Source: Zunongwangia sp. HGR-M22
GTDB lineage: Bacteria; Bacteroidota; Bacteroidia; Flavobacteriales; Flavobacteriaceae
Direction: 5' to 3'
DNA length: 64,000 nucleotides
NCBI RefSeq assembly: GCF_027594425.1
Contig: NZ_CP115159.1
Coordinates: 3,976,620 to 4,040,619, forward strand
Shown: positions 45,555-54,685 of the stretch, piece by piece
Layout of the letters: every line of letters starts with the position of its first letter
How positions within the stretch are numbered: the first letter of the stretch is position 1
The notes under the pieces: generated by a model
The model's input: the letters and a program-made list of their open reading frames with translations, nothing else
Told to the model about the DNA's origin: nothing
The model's database searches: none
Program-made: the position numbers and the translations under genes

Positions 45555-47072
45555 ATGTCTTCTAAGGTACGCGTAAGATTTGCACCCAGCCCTACGGGTC
45601 CACTACATATTGGTGGGGTAAGAACAGCATTATATAACTACTTATTCGCTAAAAAACACGGCGGTGATTTTATTCTTAGGATCGAAGATACCGACCAGAA
45701 TCGATATGTAGAAGGAGCAGAACAATATATTATTGATTCTTTAAACTGGTGTAACATTCCTTACGATGAAGGACCGGGTAAAGAAAAAGATTGCGGGCCA
45801 TACCGCCAAAGCGAACGTAAAAGTCTTTACAAAGCTTATGCAGATAAGTTAATTGAAAGCGGAAATGCATATTACGCTTTCGACAGTGCAGAAGAACTTG
45901 ATAAGCATAGAAAGTCTCACGAGGCTGAAGGAAAAACATTTATCTACAACTGGCACAATCGTGAAAAACTAGAAAATTCTATTGCATTGCCTGAAGAGGA
46001 AGTGAAAAAAAGAATCGAAAATGGCGAACATTATGTCGTTCGTTTTAAATCTCCCCAAGACGAAATTCTTAAAATTTCTGATGAAATTAGAGGAAATATG
46101 GAGATCGATACCAACATCCTTGATGATAAAGTTTTATATAAAAGCGACGGAATGCCAACCTATCATTTAGCGAATATTGTAGATGATCATTTAATGAAGA
46201 TCTCGCATGTAATTCGTGGTGAAGAGTGGTTACCATCTTTGGCTTTACACTTTATGCTTTACCGAGCTTTTGGTTGGGATGCACCTAAATTTGCCCATTT
46301 ACCGCTAATTTTAAAACCACAGGGTAAAGGAAAATTAAGTAAACGTGATGGTGATAAATTAGGCTTTCCTGTGTTTCCTTTAGAATGGAAAGATCCTGAA
46401 ACTAAAGAAATTTCAGCCGGATATCGCGAAGATGGATATTTTCCTGAAGCGGTAACCAACATGCTTGCATTTTTAGGATGGAATCCTGGTACCGAACAGG
46501 AATTCTTTAATTTAGAAGAACTTGTTGAAGCATTCGATCTTAAACGAGTACATAAAGGCGGTGCTAAATTTGATCCGGAAAAAACAAAGTGGTTTCAACA
46601 GCATTATTTACAAGAAGCCGATAATGGATATATTGCAGAAGAATTTTCTAAACACTTAGAAAAGAAAGAAATTAAAGTTTCTAAAGAATACACGCAACAT
46701 GTAGTGGCTTTGGTTAAAGAGCGTGCTGTTTTTATTGAAGATATTTGGGAACAAGGATTTTACTTCTTTGCCTCCCCTACTTCTTACGATCCAAAAAATA
46801 CTAAAAAAGCATGGAAAGAAGGAACTAATGATTTAATGAACGAACTTATTACAGTTTTAGAAGCTACGGAAGATTTTAAAGCTGAAATAATTTCTGAAAA
46901 TGTAAAAGACTGGATTAAATCTAAAGAAATTGGATTCGGAAAAGTAATGCAACCTTACCGAATCGCTCTAGTTGGCTCTTTACAGGGTGTAGATCTTTTT
47001 GAAATTTCTGAAGCTATAGGAAAAGAAGAAACGATTAACAGAATTAAGCAAGCACAAGAAACGCTTGGCTAG
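45555..47072 (+). CDS. gltX: Glutamate-tRNA ligase
   Basis: GltX charges tRNA-Glu. The 505-residue class I synthetase has the HIGH-type motif SPTGPLHIGGVRTALYNYLF near residue 10, RIEDTDQNRYVEGAE near 41, and KLSKRDG (the KMSKS motif) near 260. As GlnRS is also encoded (48250-49929), GltX is probably discriminating for Glu. The gene is single, with its own promoter and terminator. Confidence 0.98.
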   Translation: MSSKVRVRFAPSPTGPLHIGGVRTALYNYLFAKKHGGDFILRIEDTDQNRYVEGAEQYIIDSLNWCNIPYDEGPGKEKDCGPYRQSERKSLYKAYADKLIESGNAYYAFDSAEELDKHRKSHEAEGKTFIYNWHNREKLENSIALPEEEVKKRIENGEHYVVRFKSPQDEILKISDEIRGNMEIDTNILDDKVLYKSDGMPTYHLANIVDDHLMKISHVIRGEEWLPSLALHFMLYRAFGWDAPKFAHLPLILKPQGKGKLSKRDGDKLGFPVFPLEWKDPETKEISAGYREDGYFPEAVTNMLAFLGWNPGTEQEFFNLEELVEAFDLKRVHKGGAKFDPEKTKWFQQHYLQEADNGYIAEEFSKHLEKKEIKVSKEYTQHVVALVKERAVFIEDIWEQGFYFFASPTSYDPKNTKKAWKEGTNDLMNELITVLEATEDFKAEIISENVKDWIKSKEIGFGKVMQPYRIALVGSLQGVDLFEISEAIGKEETINRIKQAQETLG

Positions 47073-47096
47073 TATTCTAATAAAATTTGAAAAAAT

Positions 47097-47128
47097 AAAA
47101 GGCTTCCAAAAACTGGAAGCCTTTTTTA
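47097..47128 (+). terminator. Rho-independent terminator after gltX
   Basis: AAAAGGCTTCCA and TGGAAGCCTTTT form a 12-bp stem with a 5-base loop and T run, 24 bases after the stop. It may also work for the converging DUF6327 operon. Confidence 0.87.
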
Positions 47129-47162
47129 TATGTTTTAAGCTATCTTCTCTTAAAAGATGAAG

Positions 47163-47378
47163 TTACATTCGTTTAACACCTAAAATCTTACCCACGGCCT
47201 TTAAAACAAGTGCTTTTTGAACCAGTGCACCCGCAGCATTCCCAAGAACATTTAATGGTGATAAAGAATCTTTTACTTCTTCGATAGTAAGTTTGATTTC
47301 TTCGGTATCAATTTTAGTTTGAAGTTTTAAAATCTTCAAATCTCTATCAATATCTTCAAAATTGGTATACTCTCTCAT
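47163..47378 (-). CDS. DUF6327 family small protein
   Basis: The 71-residue protein begins MREYTNFEDIDRDLKILKLQ and continues KIDTEEIKLTIEEVKDSL, then has a hydrophobic, Gly/Ala-containing helix (NVLGNAAGALVQKALVLKAV). The pattern fits DUF6327, found with YtxH and holin-like genes in flavobacteria. Its ATG shares a base with the stop codon of the holin-like gene. The function is unknown, but an inner-membrane envelope-stress role is commonly supposed. Confidence 0.68.
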   Translation of the reverse strand: MREYTNFEDIDRDLKILKLQTKIDTEEIKLTIEEVKDSLSPLNVLGNAAGALVQKALVLKAVGKILGVKRM

Positions 47379-47734
47379 TAGTTCTCTTCATTAAATATTT
47401 CGCGTGAAAACTTTTTCAGCATAAATTTTGTTAATGGCTTTGTACCAAAAATCACAAAAAGTACTATGAGAATAAGATAAAATCCGCCAACTATAAAGAA
47501 ACCTGAAGAAGGCTCTTCTAGAGCAGCACTAATTGCAAATGCTATTCCTAAAGATACAAAAGCTAAGGCCGTACTAAGAGAAAAAGCAACAATCAAAAAT
47601 TTTACTAAACTAATAGCAGTTCTTGAGGTTTGCTTAAATATTAAGAGTTTATAATATTCAGCATTACTATGCGTAAATGCTTTTACATTATCATTAAGTT
47701 CGTCAATACTATTACTTAGTTTTTCAAACGCCAT
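47378..47734 (-). CDS. Phage-holin-family-like inner-membrane protein
   Basis: The 118-residue protein has an N-terminal helix (KLSNSIDELNDNVKAFTHSN), two transmembrane helices (about 43-70 and 78-100), and a charged tail. This fits the Holin_X/phage holin superfamily III annotation, but the neighbours are chromosomal, not phage. It lies between YtxH (9 bases) and DUF6327 (overlap by one base), forming a three-gene operon probably used at the membrane under stress. Confidence 0.7.
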   Translation of the reverse strand: MAFEKLSNSIDELNDNVKAFTHSNAEYYKLLIFKQTSRTAISLVKFLIVAFSLSTALAFVSLGIAFAISAALEEPSSGFFIVGGFYLILIVLFVIFGTKPLTKFMLKKFSREIFNEEN

Positions 47735-47743
47735 AGATAATTA

Positions 47744-48118
47744 TTATACGACTGCTTTATTAGCTTTTGTCTCAGCTTCTTCTTTCTTTACTTCTTTTTG
47801 CAGTTTAGCGTTTTGTTTTCTTAGTTCTTCTAGTTTTGATTCCATTGCAGATAAGATATCGTCGGCTTTGTGACTAGCGTTAGATAGCGTTTCTTCCAAT
47901 CTCTCTTCAAAATCCAATTTAGCCTTTTTTGCCTTTTCTGTTAGATTAGAAGTAGTTTCATTATATTTTTGATTAAAACGACCTTGAGCATCTAGAGCGT
48001 CTTTTCTAAGCTTATTTCTGGTCTTTTCACCTTTATCGGGAGCATACAATAATCCGATACCTGCTCCTATAGCTGCTCCGGTTACTAATGCTAAAAATGT
48101 ATTTCCTGTATTTGCCAT
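47744..48118 (-). CDS. YtxH domain protein
   Basis: The 124-residue protein has the YtxH signature: a Gly/Ala-rich N-terminal transmembrane segment ending GAGIGLLYAPDKGEKTRNKL (residues about 17-36), then a long amphipathic Lys/Glu/Ala coiled coil to the C-terminus. YtxH proteins are general stress proteins in many bacteria. It heads the operon YtxH-holin-like-DUF6327, with a promoter box at 48153-48160. Confidence 0.88.
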   Translation of the reverse strand: MANTGNTFLALVTGAAIGAGIGLLYAPDKGEKTRNKLRKDALDAQGRFNQKYNETTSNLTEKAKKAKLDFEERLEETLSNASHKADDILSAMESKLEELRKQNAKLQKEVKKEEAETKANKAVV

Positions 48119-48152
48119 AATAAAATTAAGTTATTTGATTATTAGTTTCTAC

Positions 48153-48160
48153 CAAATATA
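48153..48160 (-). promoter_or_regulatory. Promoter -7 box for the YtxH operon
   Basis: The minus strand reads TATATTTG, an exact TAnnTTTG match, 34 bases before the YtxH start. Confidence 0.55.
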
Positions 48161-48249
48161 CAGTATCAACCGGTTACCTCTTGTTAATAACCGGTTAATA
48201 TGTATTTAAGCTGTACTAAAATATTCTTAAACAATAACTTAAAGAAGAA

Positions 48250-49929
48250 TTACTTTTGCTTTTTAGCCCAACTATCTCGTAAAGTTACCGTACGGTTAAA
48301 AACCAATTGATCCTTAGTACTGTCTTTATCGATACAGAAATAACCAATTCTTTGGAACTGAAATTTATCTAATTCTACAGAAGATTGCAGACTTGGTTCT
48401 ACATAGCCTGTAATTACATTTAAAGAATCTGGATTTACAAATTCTAAAAAGTCTCTATCTTTTACACCATCTGGTGCTTCTTCTGTAAATAAGCGATCGT
48501 ATAAACGAACCTCAGCTTTTAATGCATGCTTTATTGATACCCAATGAAGGGTTCCTTTTACTTTTCTTAAAGATTCTTCGGTTCCACTACCACTTTTACT
48601 TTTAGGATCGTATGTACAATGAATTTCTAAAATATTACCTTCTTCATCTTTAACTACATCTTCTCCTTTTATAATATAGGCGTTTTTAAGACGAACTTCT
48701 TTTCCTAGAGTTAGTCTAAAGAACTTTCTATTTGCGCTTTCTTTAAAATCTTCTCTTTCAATATATAATTCACGGCTAAAAGGAACCTGTCTTGTTCCTG
48801 CAGCTTCATCCTCAGGATTATTTTCGGCTTCCAGCCATTCTTCTTCACCTTCAGGATAATTTGTAATTACCAGTTTTACCGGATCTAAAACGCCCATTAC
48901 CCTTGGTGCTTTTTTGTTGAGGTCTTCTCTCGCACAAAATTCTAAATGGGCAACATCGATCATATTCTCACGCTTACCTACCCCAATAGATTCAGCAAAA
49001 TTCTTAATAGATTCTGGTGTAAAACCTCTTCTTCTTAATCCAGAAATCGTAGGCATTCTGGGATCGTCCCAAGACTGTACGATTCCTTTTTCTACTAATT
49101 GTGCAAGCTTTCTTTTACTTACAACAGTATGACTAAGGTTTCGACGTGCAAATTCACGTTGTTTAGGTATGAATTCTCCAGGCTTACTTACCTTTTCTAC
49201 AAACCAGTTATATAATTCTCTATGTGGTAAAAATTCTAGCGTACAAAACGAATGTGAAACTTGCTCGATAAAATCACTTTCACCATGCGCCCAATCGTAC
49301 ATAGGATAAATCTTCCATTCACTTTCGGTACGGTGATGTGGCTTATGTACACAACGATACATTATAGGATCACGCATTAACATATTTGCGCTTTCCATAT
49401 CTATTTTTGCTCGTAATACATGCGCACCTTCCGTGGTCTCTCCGTTTTTCATTTGTTCGAAAAGATCCAAGTTTTCTTCAATGCTTCTACTTCTATATGG
49501 GCTTTCTTTTCCTGGTTGTGTTGGTGTTCCTTTTTGCTCTGCAATCGCTTCAGAAGTTTGGCTATCTACATAAGCGTCACCATTTTTAATCATTACTACT
49601 GCCCAGTCGTATAATTGCTGAAAATAATCTGAAGCATAACATTCTTTGGCCCATTGGTATCCTAACCAGGACACATCTTTCTTAATGGATTCGACAAATT
49701 CCCGCTCTTCTTTGATAGGATTTGTATCATCAAACCTAAGATTAACCGGTGCATCATAGGTTTCTCCTAATCCAAAATTTAAACAAATAGAGGAAGCATG
49801 ACCTATATGCAAATATCCATTAGGTTCTGGTGGAAATCTAAACTTAAGACTTTCCTTTTTATAATCTGCCTTTAAATCTTCTTCAATAATTTGCTCAATA
49901 AAATTGAGTGATTTTTTTTCTTCAGCCAT
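48250..49929 (-). CDS. glnS: Glutamine-tRNA ligase
   Basis: GlnRS charges tRNA-Gln directly. The class I motifs are PPEPNGYLHIGHASSICLNF near residue 32 and VVSKRKLAQLVE near 268 (KMSKS variant). The C-terminal two anticodon-binding beta-barrels are present, giving 559 residues. I chose the ATG at 49927-49929 (MAEEKKSLNFIEQIIEEDL) over one 12 bases upstream because homologues begin here. Direct GlnRS is a well-known Bacteroidota trait, thought to come from an old transfer from eukaryotes. Confidence 0.97.
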   Translation of the reverse strand: MAEEKKSLNFIEQIIEEDLKADYKKESLKFRFPPEPNGYLHIGHASSICLNFGLGETYDAPVNLRFDDTNPIKEEREFVESIKKDVSWLGYQWAKECYASDYFQQLYDWAVVMIKNGDAYVDSQTSEAIAEQKGTPTQPGKESPYRSRSIEENLDLFEQMKNGETTEGAHVLRAKIDMESANMLMRDPIMYRCVHKPHHRTESEWKIYPMYDWAHGESDFIEQVSHSFCTLEFLPHRELYNWFVEKVSKPGEFIPKQREFARRNLSHTVVSKRKLAQLVEKGIVQSWDDPRMPTISGLRRRGFTPESIKNFAESIGVGKRENMIDVAHLEFCAREDLNKKAPRVMGVLDPVKLVITNYPEGEEEWLEAENNPEDEAAGTRQVPFSRELYIEREDFKESANRKFFRLTLGKEVRLKNAYIIKGEDVVKDEEGNILEIHCTYDPKSKSGSGTEESLRKVKGTLHWVSIKHALKAEVRLYDRLFTEEAPDGVKDRDFLEFVNPDSLNVITGYVEPSLQSSVELDKFQFQRIGYFCIDKDSTKDQLVFNRTVTLRDSWAKKQK

Positions 49930-50123
49930 ATGTAAAATCAACGATCCCTAAGTTGGGGAACTGAGTTAATATTTATTTCAAAATCTATATAATTTCATCT
50001 AAATTGAAGATGAAATGAACGTTTTCAACATATCCAGCGAATCTATAAAATAGTCCTTAAAAGCATAAAATTACAATTGCTGTCTAGTTTTTGTTTCATC
50101 CTGAATACCGATAAAATAGTATG

Positions 50124-50131
50124 CAAAGTTA
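50124..50131 (-). promoter_or_regulatory. Candidate promoter -7 box for glnS with a long leader
   Basis: The minus strand reads TAACTTTG, an exact TAnnTTTG match, about 195 bases before the glnS ATG. This would give a leader of about 185-190 nt. The 320-base gap between glnS and folB holds only this and the folB box; no small gene or strong hairpin is visible. Confidence 0.4.
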
Positions 50132-50227
50132 TCAAAAATTAGCGCATGGCATAGGGTATATTAATTAGAAATGAATTCTTAGCCGAAGTATTCAGTCTTA
50201 ATTATTTTATATCACTAAAACACCCAC

Positions 50228-50235
50228 TATCTTTG
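50228..50235 (+). promoter_or_regulatory. Promoter -7 box for folB
   Basis: TATCTTTG is an exact TAnnTTTG match, 14 bases before the GTG start at 50250. Confidence 0.6.
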
Positions 50236-50249
50236 CAAAAAACTTTATT

Positions 50250-50606
50250 GTGGGAAGCATAAAATTAAAAAATATCAAAGTTTTCGCTTATCATGGCTGC
50301 CTTGATGAAGAAGGTAAGATTGGAAGTGATTACCGTGTGGATTTAAAAGTGAAAGGCGATCTTACTAATTCAGCAAAATCTGATGAATTAGCCGACACTA
50401 TTGATTATGTTCATTTAAACAAGATAGTGAAGGAAGAGATGGCTATGCGTTCTAAACTTTTAGAAACCGTAGCTGAACGTATAAACAATCGTGTGCTCCA
50501 AGAAATCCTTATGGTACAAAAGGTTAAGGTTTGGGTTTCTAAAATAAATCCGCCTATTGGTGGCAATGTTGCAATGGTTAGTGTATCTAGAAGTAAAACC
50601 AGATAG
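50250..50606 (+). CDS. folB: Dihydroneopterin aldolase
   Basis: FolB converts dihydroneopterin to 6-hydroxymethyldihydropterin in folate synthesis. The 118-residue protein has VFAYHGCLDEEGKIGSDYRV near residue 12, DTIDYVHLNKIVKEEM near 50, LLETVAERI (with the pterin-binding Glu) near 70 and VKVWVSKINPPIGG near 92 (catalytic Lys). The start is GTG at 50250, the only plausible initiator right after the promoter box; homologues start with this Met-Gly segment. A tRNA-Cys follows 54 bases downstream with its own promoter. Confidence 0.94.
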   Translation: MGSIKLKNIKVFAYHGCLDEEGKIGSDYRVDLKVKGDLTNSAKSDELADTIDYVHLNKIVKEEMAMRSKLLETVAERINNRVLQEILMVQKVKVWVSKINPPIGGNVAMVSVSRSKTR

Positions 50607-50635
50607 ATTTTTAGTCTAGAACTTAAAATTTTTAT

Positions 50636-50643
50636 TACATTTG
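50636..50643 (+). promoter_or_regulatory. Promoter -7 box for tRNA-Cys
   Basis: TACATTTG is an exact TAnnTTTG match, 17 bases before the mature 5' end of the tRNA. Confidence 0.65.
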
Positions 50644-50660
50644 CATTCGCAATTAAAAAG

Positions 50661-50731
50661 GGCATCGTGGCCGAGTGGCTAGGCAGTGGTCTGCAAAACC
50701 ATGTACAGCGGTTCGAATCCGCTCGATGCCT
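50661..50731 (+). tRNA. tRNA-Cys (anticodon GCA)
   Basis: The cloverleaf folds completely: acceptor GGCATCG/CGATGCC with discriminator T, D-arm GCC/GGC, anticodon stem GTGGT/ACCAT around the loop CTGCAAA (anticodon GCA), and T-arm AGCGG/CCGCT around TTCGAAT. The U73 discriminator is typical for tRNA-Cys. CCA is not encoded. It has its own promoter and terminator. Confidence 0.97.
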
Positions 50732-50738
50732 CTAAGAG

Positions 50739-50771
50739 AAAAGGCTTTCCACATTTGGAAAGCCTTTTTTT
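50739..50771 (+). terminator. Rho-independent terminator after tRNA-Cys
   Basis: AAAAGGCTTTCC and GGAAAGCCTTTT form a 12-bp stem with a 6-base loop and a T run, 7 bases after the tRNA. Confidence 0.9.
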
Positions 50772-50834
50772 ATATTCTTATTTTTAGAGCTGAATTGTTG
50801 AAATTATAGCTTCAACCTGTATTAAATTTCAGTT

Positions 50835-51539
50835 TTAGTGTCCTAATCCTAAACCTTCTCCCGGAGTAATATTATCGATTTGCTCTCTTATTTCGTTTAC
50901 TTCGCTTGGAAATGCTCCCTGCGATATTAAAACAATACCGAAGATTACCAGCATAACACTAATTCCCTTCTTCATTTTATAAATTCTGTTGGGTGTTAAT
51001 TTACGATTTAGTTTCTTGGCTAATAGAATCTTAAATACATCTACTATTAAATAAGTAACTAAAACAGTACTGAAAAAAACGATAATTCTATCGGTTTGCA
51101 TTTCTAAACGAGGTCCAAAAACTATGATAAGTCCTAACCAAAAACCGAGTACCCCGATATTGATAAAATTAAGTAGGAAACCTTTTAATGCGAGACCTAA
51201 AAAATCACTTTTTCCCAGCTTTCTAATATCCGGACTCTCTTCTTCCTGCGGTAAGGCTTTTTTCGTTTGTAAAAATGTCATTACACCGTAAGTAGTAAGA
51301 ATAACACCACCAAAAATAAACAATGCAGGATCGTCTTTTAATCGTTCCAGCAATTTGGTAGTACTTAGATAGGCGATACAGAGAAAAACGGTATCTGCAA
51401 TAATTACCCCTAAATCAAAAGAAATAGCAGCTCTAAACCCTTTAATTGCAGCAGTTTCCAACAATACAAAAAATACAGGTCCTAGCATAAAAGCCAAAAA
51501 TAAACCTAGTGGCATCGCTGCTAAAATATCGTGTAGCAT
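50835..51539 (-). CDS. LysE family transporter
   Basis: The 234-residue protein has six predicted transmembrane helices. The N-terminal block AMPLGLFLAFMLGPVFFVLLE is the LysE/RhtB signature, followed by SFDLGVIIADTVFLCIAYLS. Such proteins export amino acids or small metabolites, but the substrate is not predictable. A promoter box lies at 51557-51564. Confidence 0.88.
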   Translation of the reverse strand: MLHDILAAMPLGLFLAFMLGPVFFVLLETAAIKGFRAAISFDLGVIIADTVFLCIAYLSTTKLLERLKDDPALFIFGGVILTTYGVMTFLQTKKALPQEEESPDIRKLGKSDFLGLALKGFLLNFINIGVLGFWLGLIIVFGPRLEMQTDRIIVFFSTVLVTYLIVDVFKILLAKKLNRKLTPNRIYKMKKGISVMLVIFGIVLISQGAFPSEVNEIREQIDNITPGEGLGLGH

Positions 51540-51556
51540 AAGCTGTCTTTAAAATG

Positions 51557-51564
51557 CAAAGATA
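51557..51564 (-). promoter_or_regulatory. Promoter -7 box for the LysE-type gene
   Basis: The minus strand reads TATCTTTG, an exact TAnnTTTG match, 17 bases before the start codon. Confidence 0.55.
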
Positions 51565-51569
51565 TAAGT

Positions 51570-52244
51570 TTAGTTTTTTCTAACCACTTTACCACCAAAC
51601 ATGGTACTTTTATCAATTTCTTCAGGATCGCCATAAACGTTTACGGTACCACCAGCTTTAACCTTAGCTGTTACTTTTCCGGATACCGTTACATCGGCTA
51701 CACCACCCGCCTTAATATCTACGTTTAGATATTGAGATTGCAGGTTTTTAGCATAATATTTTCCACCAGTGTTGATATTTACTTCCTGATGATTTACTTT
51801 GCCCGAAGGTGTTATTTCCCCGCCACTTCTTATAAATGCTATTAAATTATCAACTTCAAACTCTCCAGTAATATCACCACCTTCCTGAGCTTCTAAAGTG
51901 AAAAATTCAGCATTAATTTTATCAGCTATAATTATTGAAGCATTTTGTTTTGCTCTCACCTCGTCTATACTTTTGTAATAAAGTAAAACCTGAGTGTCGT
52001 CATCGTCATCAAATATATGATCGATACCTAATTTAATTTTTAGGGTAGCATCTTCAATATCAAAATCGACATCTTCCCTACTCTCGCCGGTTACAACAGC
52101 CTTATTTTCGTTTGATCGCACCAGTTTTACAGGTAAACCATCATAAACAAAAATCTTCTCGAAATCTCCAATATCATGTTTTGTCTCCTGTGCAGTTACA
52201 GCTAAACCAATAGCCATAAAAACCGCGATGAATATATTTTTCAT
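51570..52244 (-). CDS. Head GIN (DUF2807) domain protein, secreted
   Basis: The 224-residue protein has an N-terminal signal peptide (MKNIFIAVFMAIGLAVTAQE) and the repeated, short beta-strand pattern of the GIN/DUF2807 domain (TLKIKLGIDHIFDDDDDTQV, SGGEITPSGKVNHQEVNIN, AGGVADVTVSGKVTAKVKAG), predicted to form a beta-helix. An acidic stretch (HIFDDDDDTQ) might bind a cation. It lies 12 bases after the RNase R gene in one transcript; a functional link is not evident. Confidence 0.85.
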   Translation of the reverse strand: MKNIFIAVFMAIGLAVTAQETKHDIGDFEKIFVYDGLPVKLVRSNENKAVVTGESREDVDFDIEDATLKIKLGIDHIFDDDDDTQVLLYYKSIDEVRAKQNASIIIADKINAEFFTLEAQEGGDITGEFEVDNLIAFIRSGGEITPSGKVNHQEVNINTGGKYYAKNLQSQYLNVDIKAGGVADVTVSGKVTAKVKAGGTVNVYGDPEEIDKSTMFGGKVVRKN

Positions 52245-52256
52245 AAAATTTCTATT

Positions 52257-54467
52257 CTATTTTTCAACATCTCCTTTTAATCCAAGCATCTCGAAATCTA
52301 AATGTCTTTTTACTAAATCGGCATTTTTAACTTTCACATAAACTTCGTCACCTAGCTGGTACATTTTTTTACTTTTTCTACCAATCACTGCGTAATGCTC
52401 TTCACTAAATTCGTAATGATCGTCTGATAAATCTCTAAGACGAATCATACCTTCACATTTATTCTGCTCGATTTCGACAAAAATACCCCAGTCGGTTACA
52501 CCAGAGATCACACCAAGAAATTCTTCGTCTTTATGATCTTGCATAAATTTAACCTGCATGTATTTTATCGAATCTCTTTCAGCATTAGATGCAAGATTCT
52601 CCATTTCGCTACTATGGTGACATTTTTCATCATAAACATCTTCACTGGCAGACCCTGCCCCATCCAAATACTGTTGTAGCAAACGATGTACCATAACATC
52701 TGGATAACGACGAATTGGTGATGTAAAATGCGTATAGTAATCAAAAGCCAAACCGTAGTGTCCTATATTTTCAGTGCCGTAATACGCTTTACTCATCGTT
52801 CTAATAGCTAATGTATCTACGAGATTCTGTTCTTTCTTCCCTTGTACATCTTTTAATAAACCATTTAGGGAGCTTGTAACACTTTTTCTATCGGTTAGAT
52901 TAAGCGAATGTCCAAAACGTCCTACAACTGTTTGTAAAGAGGCTAATTTCTCTTCATTTGGTTCGTCATGGCAACGGTAAACAAAGGTTTTCTTAGGTTT
53001 TTGCTTTCCTATAAATTCTGCTACTTTTTTATTCGCAAGCAGCATAAACTCCTCAATAAGTTTATTGGCATCTTTAGAAGTTTTAAAGAATACTCCAATA
53101 GGTTCATTTTCTTCATCTAAATGAAATTTCACCTCCACCTTATCAAAAGAAATAGCTCCCTCGCGCATTCTTACTGAACGCATTTTCTTTGCCAATCGAT
53201 CTAACTCCAATATTGCTTCAACAATAGTATTATCAACACTATAAGCTCCTTCTTCTCGAATGGAAATATCTTCTGGAATAGTATTTTTCTTAGTCTCGAT
53301 GATGTGCTGCGCTTCTTCGTAAGCGAATCTGGCATCAGAGTAAGTTACCGTTCTACCAAACCACTGATCTTTGACTTTTGCATTTTTATCCAACTCAAAA
53401 ACGGCAGAAAACGTATATTTTTCTTCATTTGGTCTAAGCGAACATGCCCCATTAGATAAAATTTCAGGGAGCATTGGCACTACCCTATCTACCAAATATA
53501 CAGAAGTTGCCCGGTCGTAAGCTTCCTCATCCAAAATCGTATCGGGTTGCAAATAATGCGAAACATCTGCAATATGAACACCAAGTTCTATATTACCATT
53601 TTCTAATTTTCTAAAACTTAGCGCATCATCAAAATCCTTTGCGTCTTTTGGATCGATTGTGAACGTTAACACATCGCGCATGTCACGACGTTTTTTTATT
53701 TCTTTTTCTGAAATTGAAGTATCAATTTTATTTGCAAACTCTTCTACCTCCTCTGGAAAATCGGCAGGAAGACCATATTGCGCTAAAATGGAATGCATTT
53801 CAGTATTATGAAGTCCCGGCTTACCAAGCACTTTAGTAATTACGCCAAAAGGAGAATCGGCTCTTTTAGGCCAATCGTCCAATTCGACCAGAACTTTATC
53901 GCCATCTTCAGCTTGCCCGATTTTGTTTTTTTGTACGAAAAAATCGGTATACATTTTTGGATCGTCTATAACCACAAATCCAAAATCTTTTTTCATTTGT
54001 AAAACACCCACAAAGGAGGTATTCTTACGATTAAGAATTTTTGTTATTTCCCCTTCAGATTTTTTTCTTCTACGGTGTTTATAAACATAGATTTCTACTT
54101 CATCGCCATGAAAAGCAGTATTCAAATTGGCCTGCGGAATCATGATATCCTCTTCAAACTCCTCTACAATCACAAAACCGTAACCCTTGGTAGACATATC
54201 TAATTTTCCGGTGTAATAGTTTGCACCTTTTTCCACCATAAATTTACCACGCTCTACAGCTATGATTTCTTTTTTGGCAGCAAGTTGTGCCAGATTTTTT
54301 GTGATTTGATTTCGACTACTAGGATCATCAACGCCTAATTTAGCAGCGATCTGTTTGTAATTAAAACTCTTACCGGCATCTTTTCTTAAAATGTCGGTTA
54401 TTTTCTTATCTAAGTTACCCAGCTTACTGCCAGATTTTTTATTTCCTTTTTTTCTTTTCATACTCAT
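52257..54467 (-). CDS. rnr: Ribonuclease R
   Basis: RNase R degrades structured RNA from the 3' end. The 736-residue protein has a Lys/Arg-rich tail, a winged-helix part (KSFNYKQIAAKLGVDDPSSR near residue 34), cold-shock domains (about 70-220), the RNB catalytic domain with TIDPKDAKDFDDALSFRKL near 270, and a C-terminal S1 domain (FLGVISGVTDWGIFVEIEQN near 650). The order is that of RNase R. It is the first gene before the AT-rich gap and small ORFs at 54.5-55.6 kb. Confidence 0.96.
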   Translation of the reverse strand: MSMKRKKGNKKSGSKLGNLDKKITDILRKDAGKSFNYKQIAAKLGVDDPSSRNQITKNLAQLAAKKEIIAVERGKFMVEKGANYYTGKLDMSTKGYGFVIVEEFEEDIMIPQANLNTAFHGDEVEIYVYKHRRRKKSEGEITKILNRKNTSFVGVLQMKKDFGFVVIDDPKMYTDFFVQKNKIGQAEDGDKVLVELDDWPKRADSPFGVITKVLGKPGLHNTEMHSILAQYGLPADFPEEVEEFANKIDTSISEKEIKKRRDMRDVLTFTIDPKDAKDFDDALSFRKLENGNIELGVHIADVSHYLQPDTILDEEAYDRATSVYLVDRVVPMLPEILSNGACSLRPNEEKYTFSAVFELDKNAKVKDQWFGRTVTYSDARFAYEEAQHIIETKKNTIPEDISIREEGAYSVDNTIVEAILELDRLAKKMRSVRMREGAISFDKVEVKFHLDEENEPIGVFFKTSKDANKLIEEFMLLANKKVAEFIGKQKPKKTFVYRCHDEPNEEKLASLQTVVGRFGHSLNLTDRKSVTSSLNGLLKDVQGKKEQNLVDTLAIRTMSKAYYGTENIGHYGLAFDYYTHFTSPIRRYPDVMVHRLLQQYLDGAGSASEDVYDEKCHHSSEMENLASNAERDSIKYMQVKFMQDHKDEEFLGVISGVTDWGIFVEIEQNKCEGMIRLRDLSDDHYEFSEEHYAVIGRKSKKMYQLGDEVYVKVKNADLVKRHLDFEMLGLKGDVEK

Positions 54468-54685
54468 ATATAGGCTAAAATTAATGCATATAACTGATTT
54501 AGCTTCAAAATCAATGTAAAGTTTTGTTAAGTGCTGTAAACAGCGATTTCTTAAAAGCTAAAAATCTAACCATATGGACCTAAAATATTTTTCAATTTAC
54601 TACGTTAAATATGTTATAACTATCTTAATAATTTCTTAATTTTACATCGTGATAAGAAACTAAGATTATTGCTAGATTTATAGAT

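Noticed and set aside
47378..47734. Possible prophage remnant because of the holin-like annotation
   Set aside because: Both neighbours are chromosomal stress-type genes, there is no other phage gene and the base composition is unchanged.
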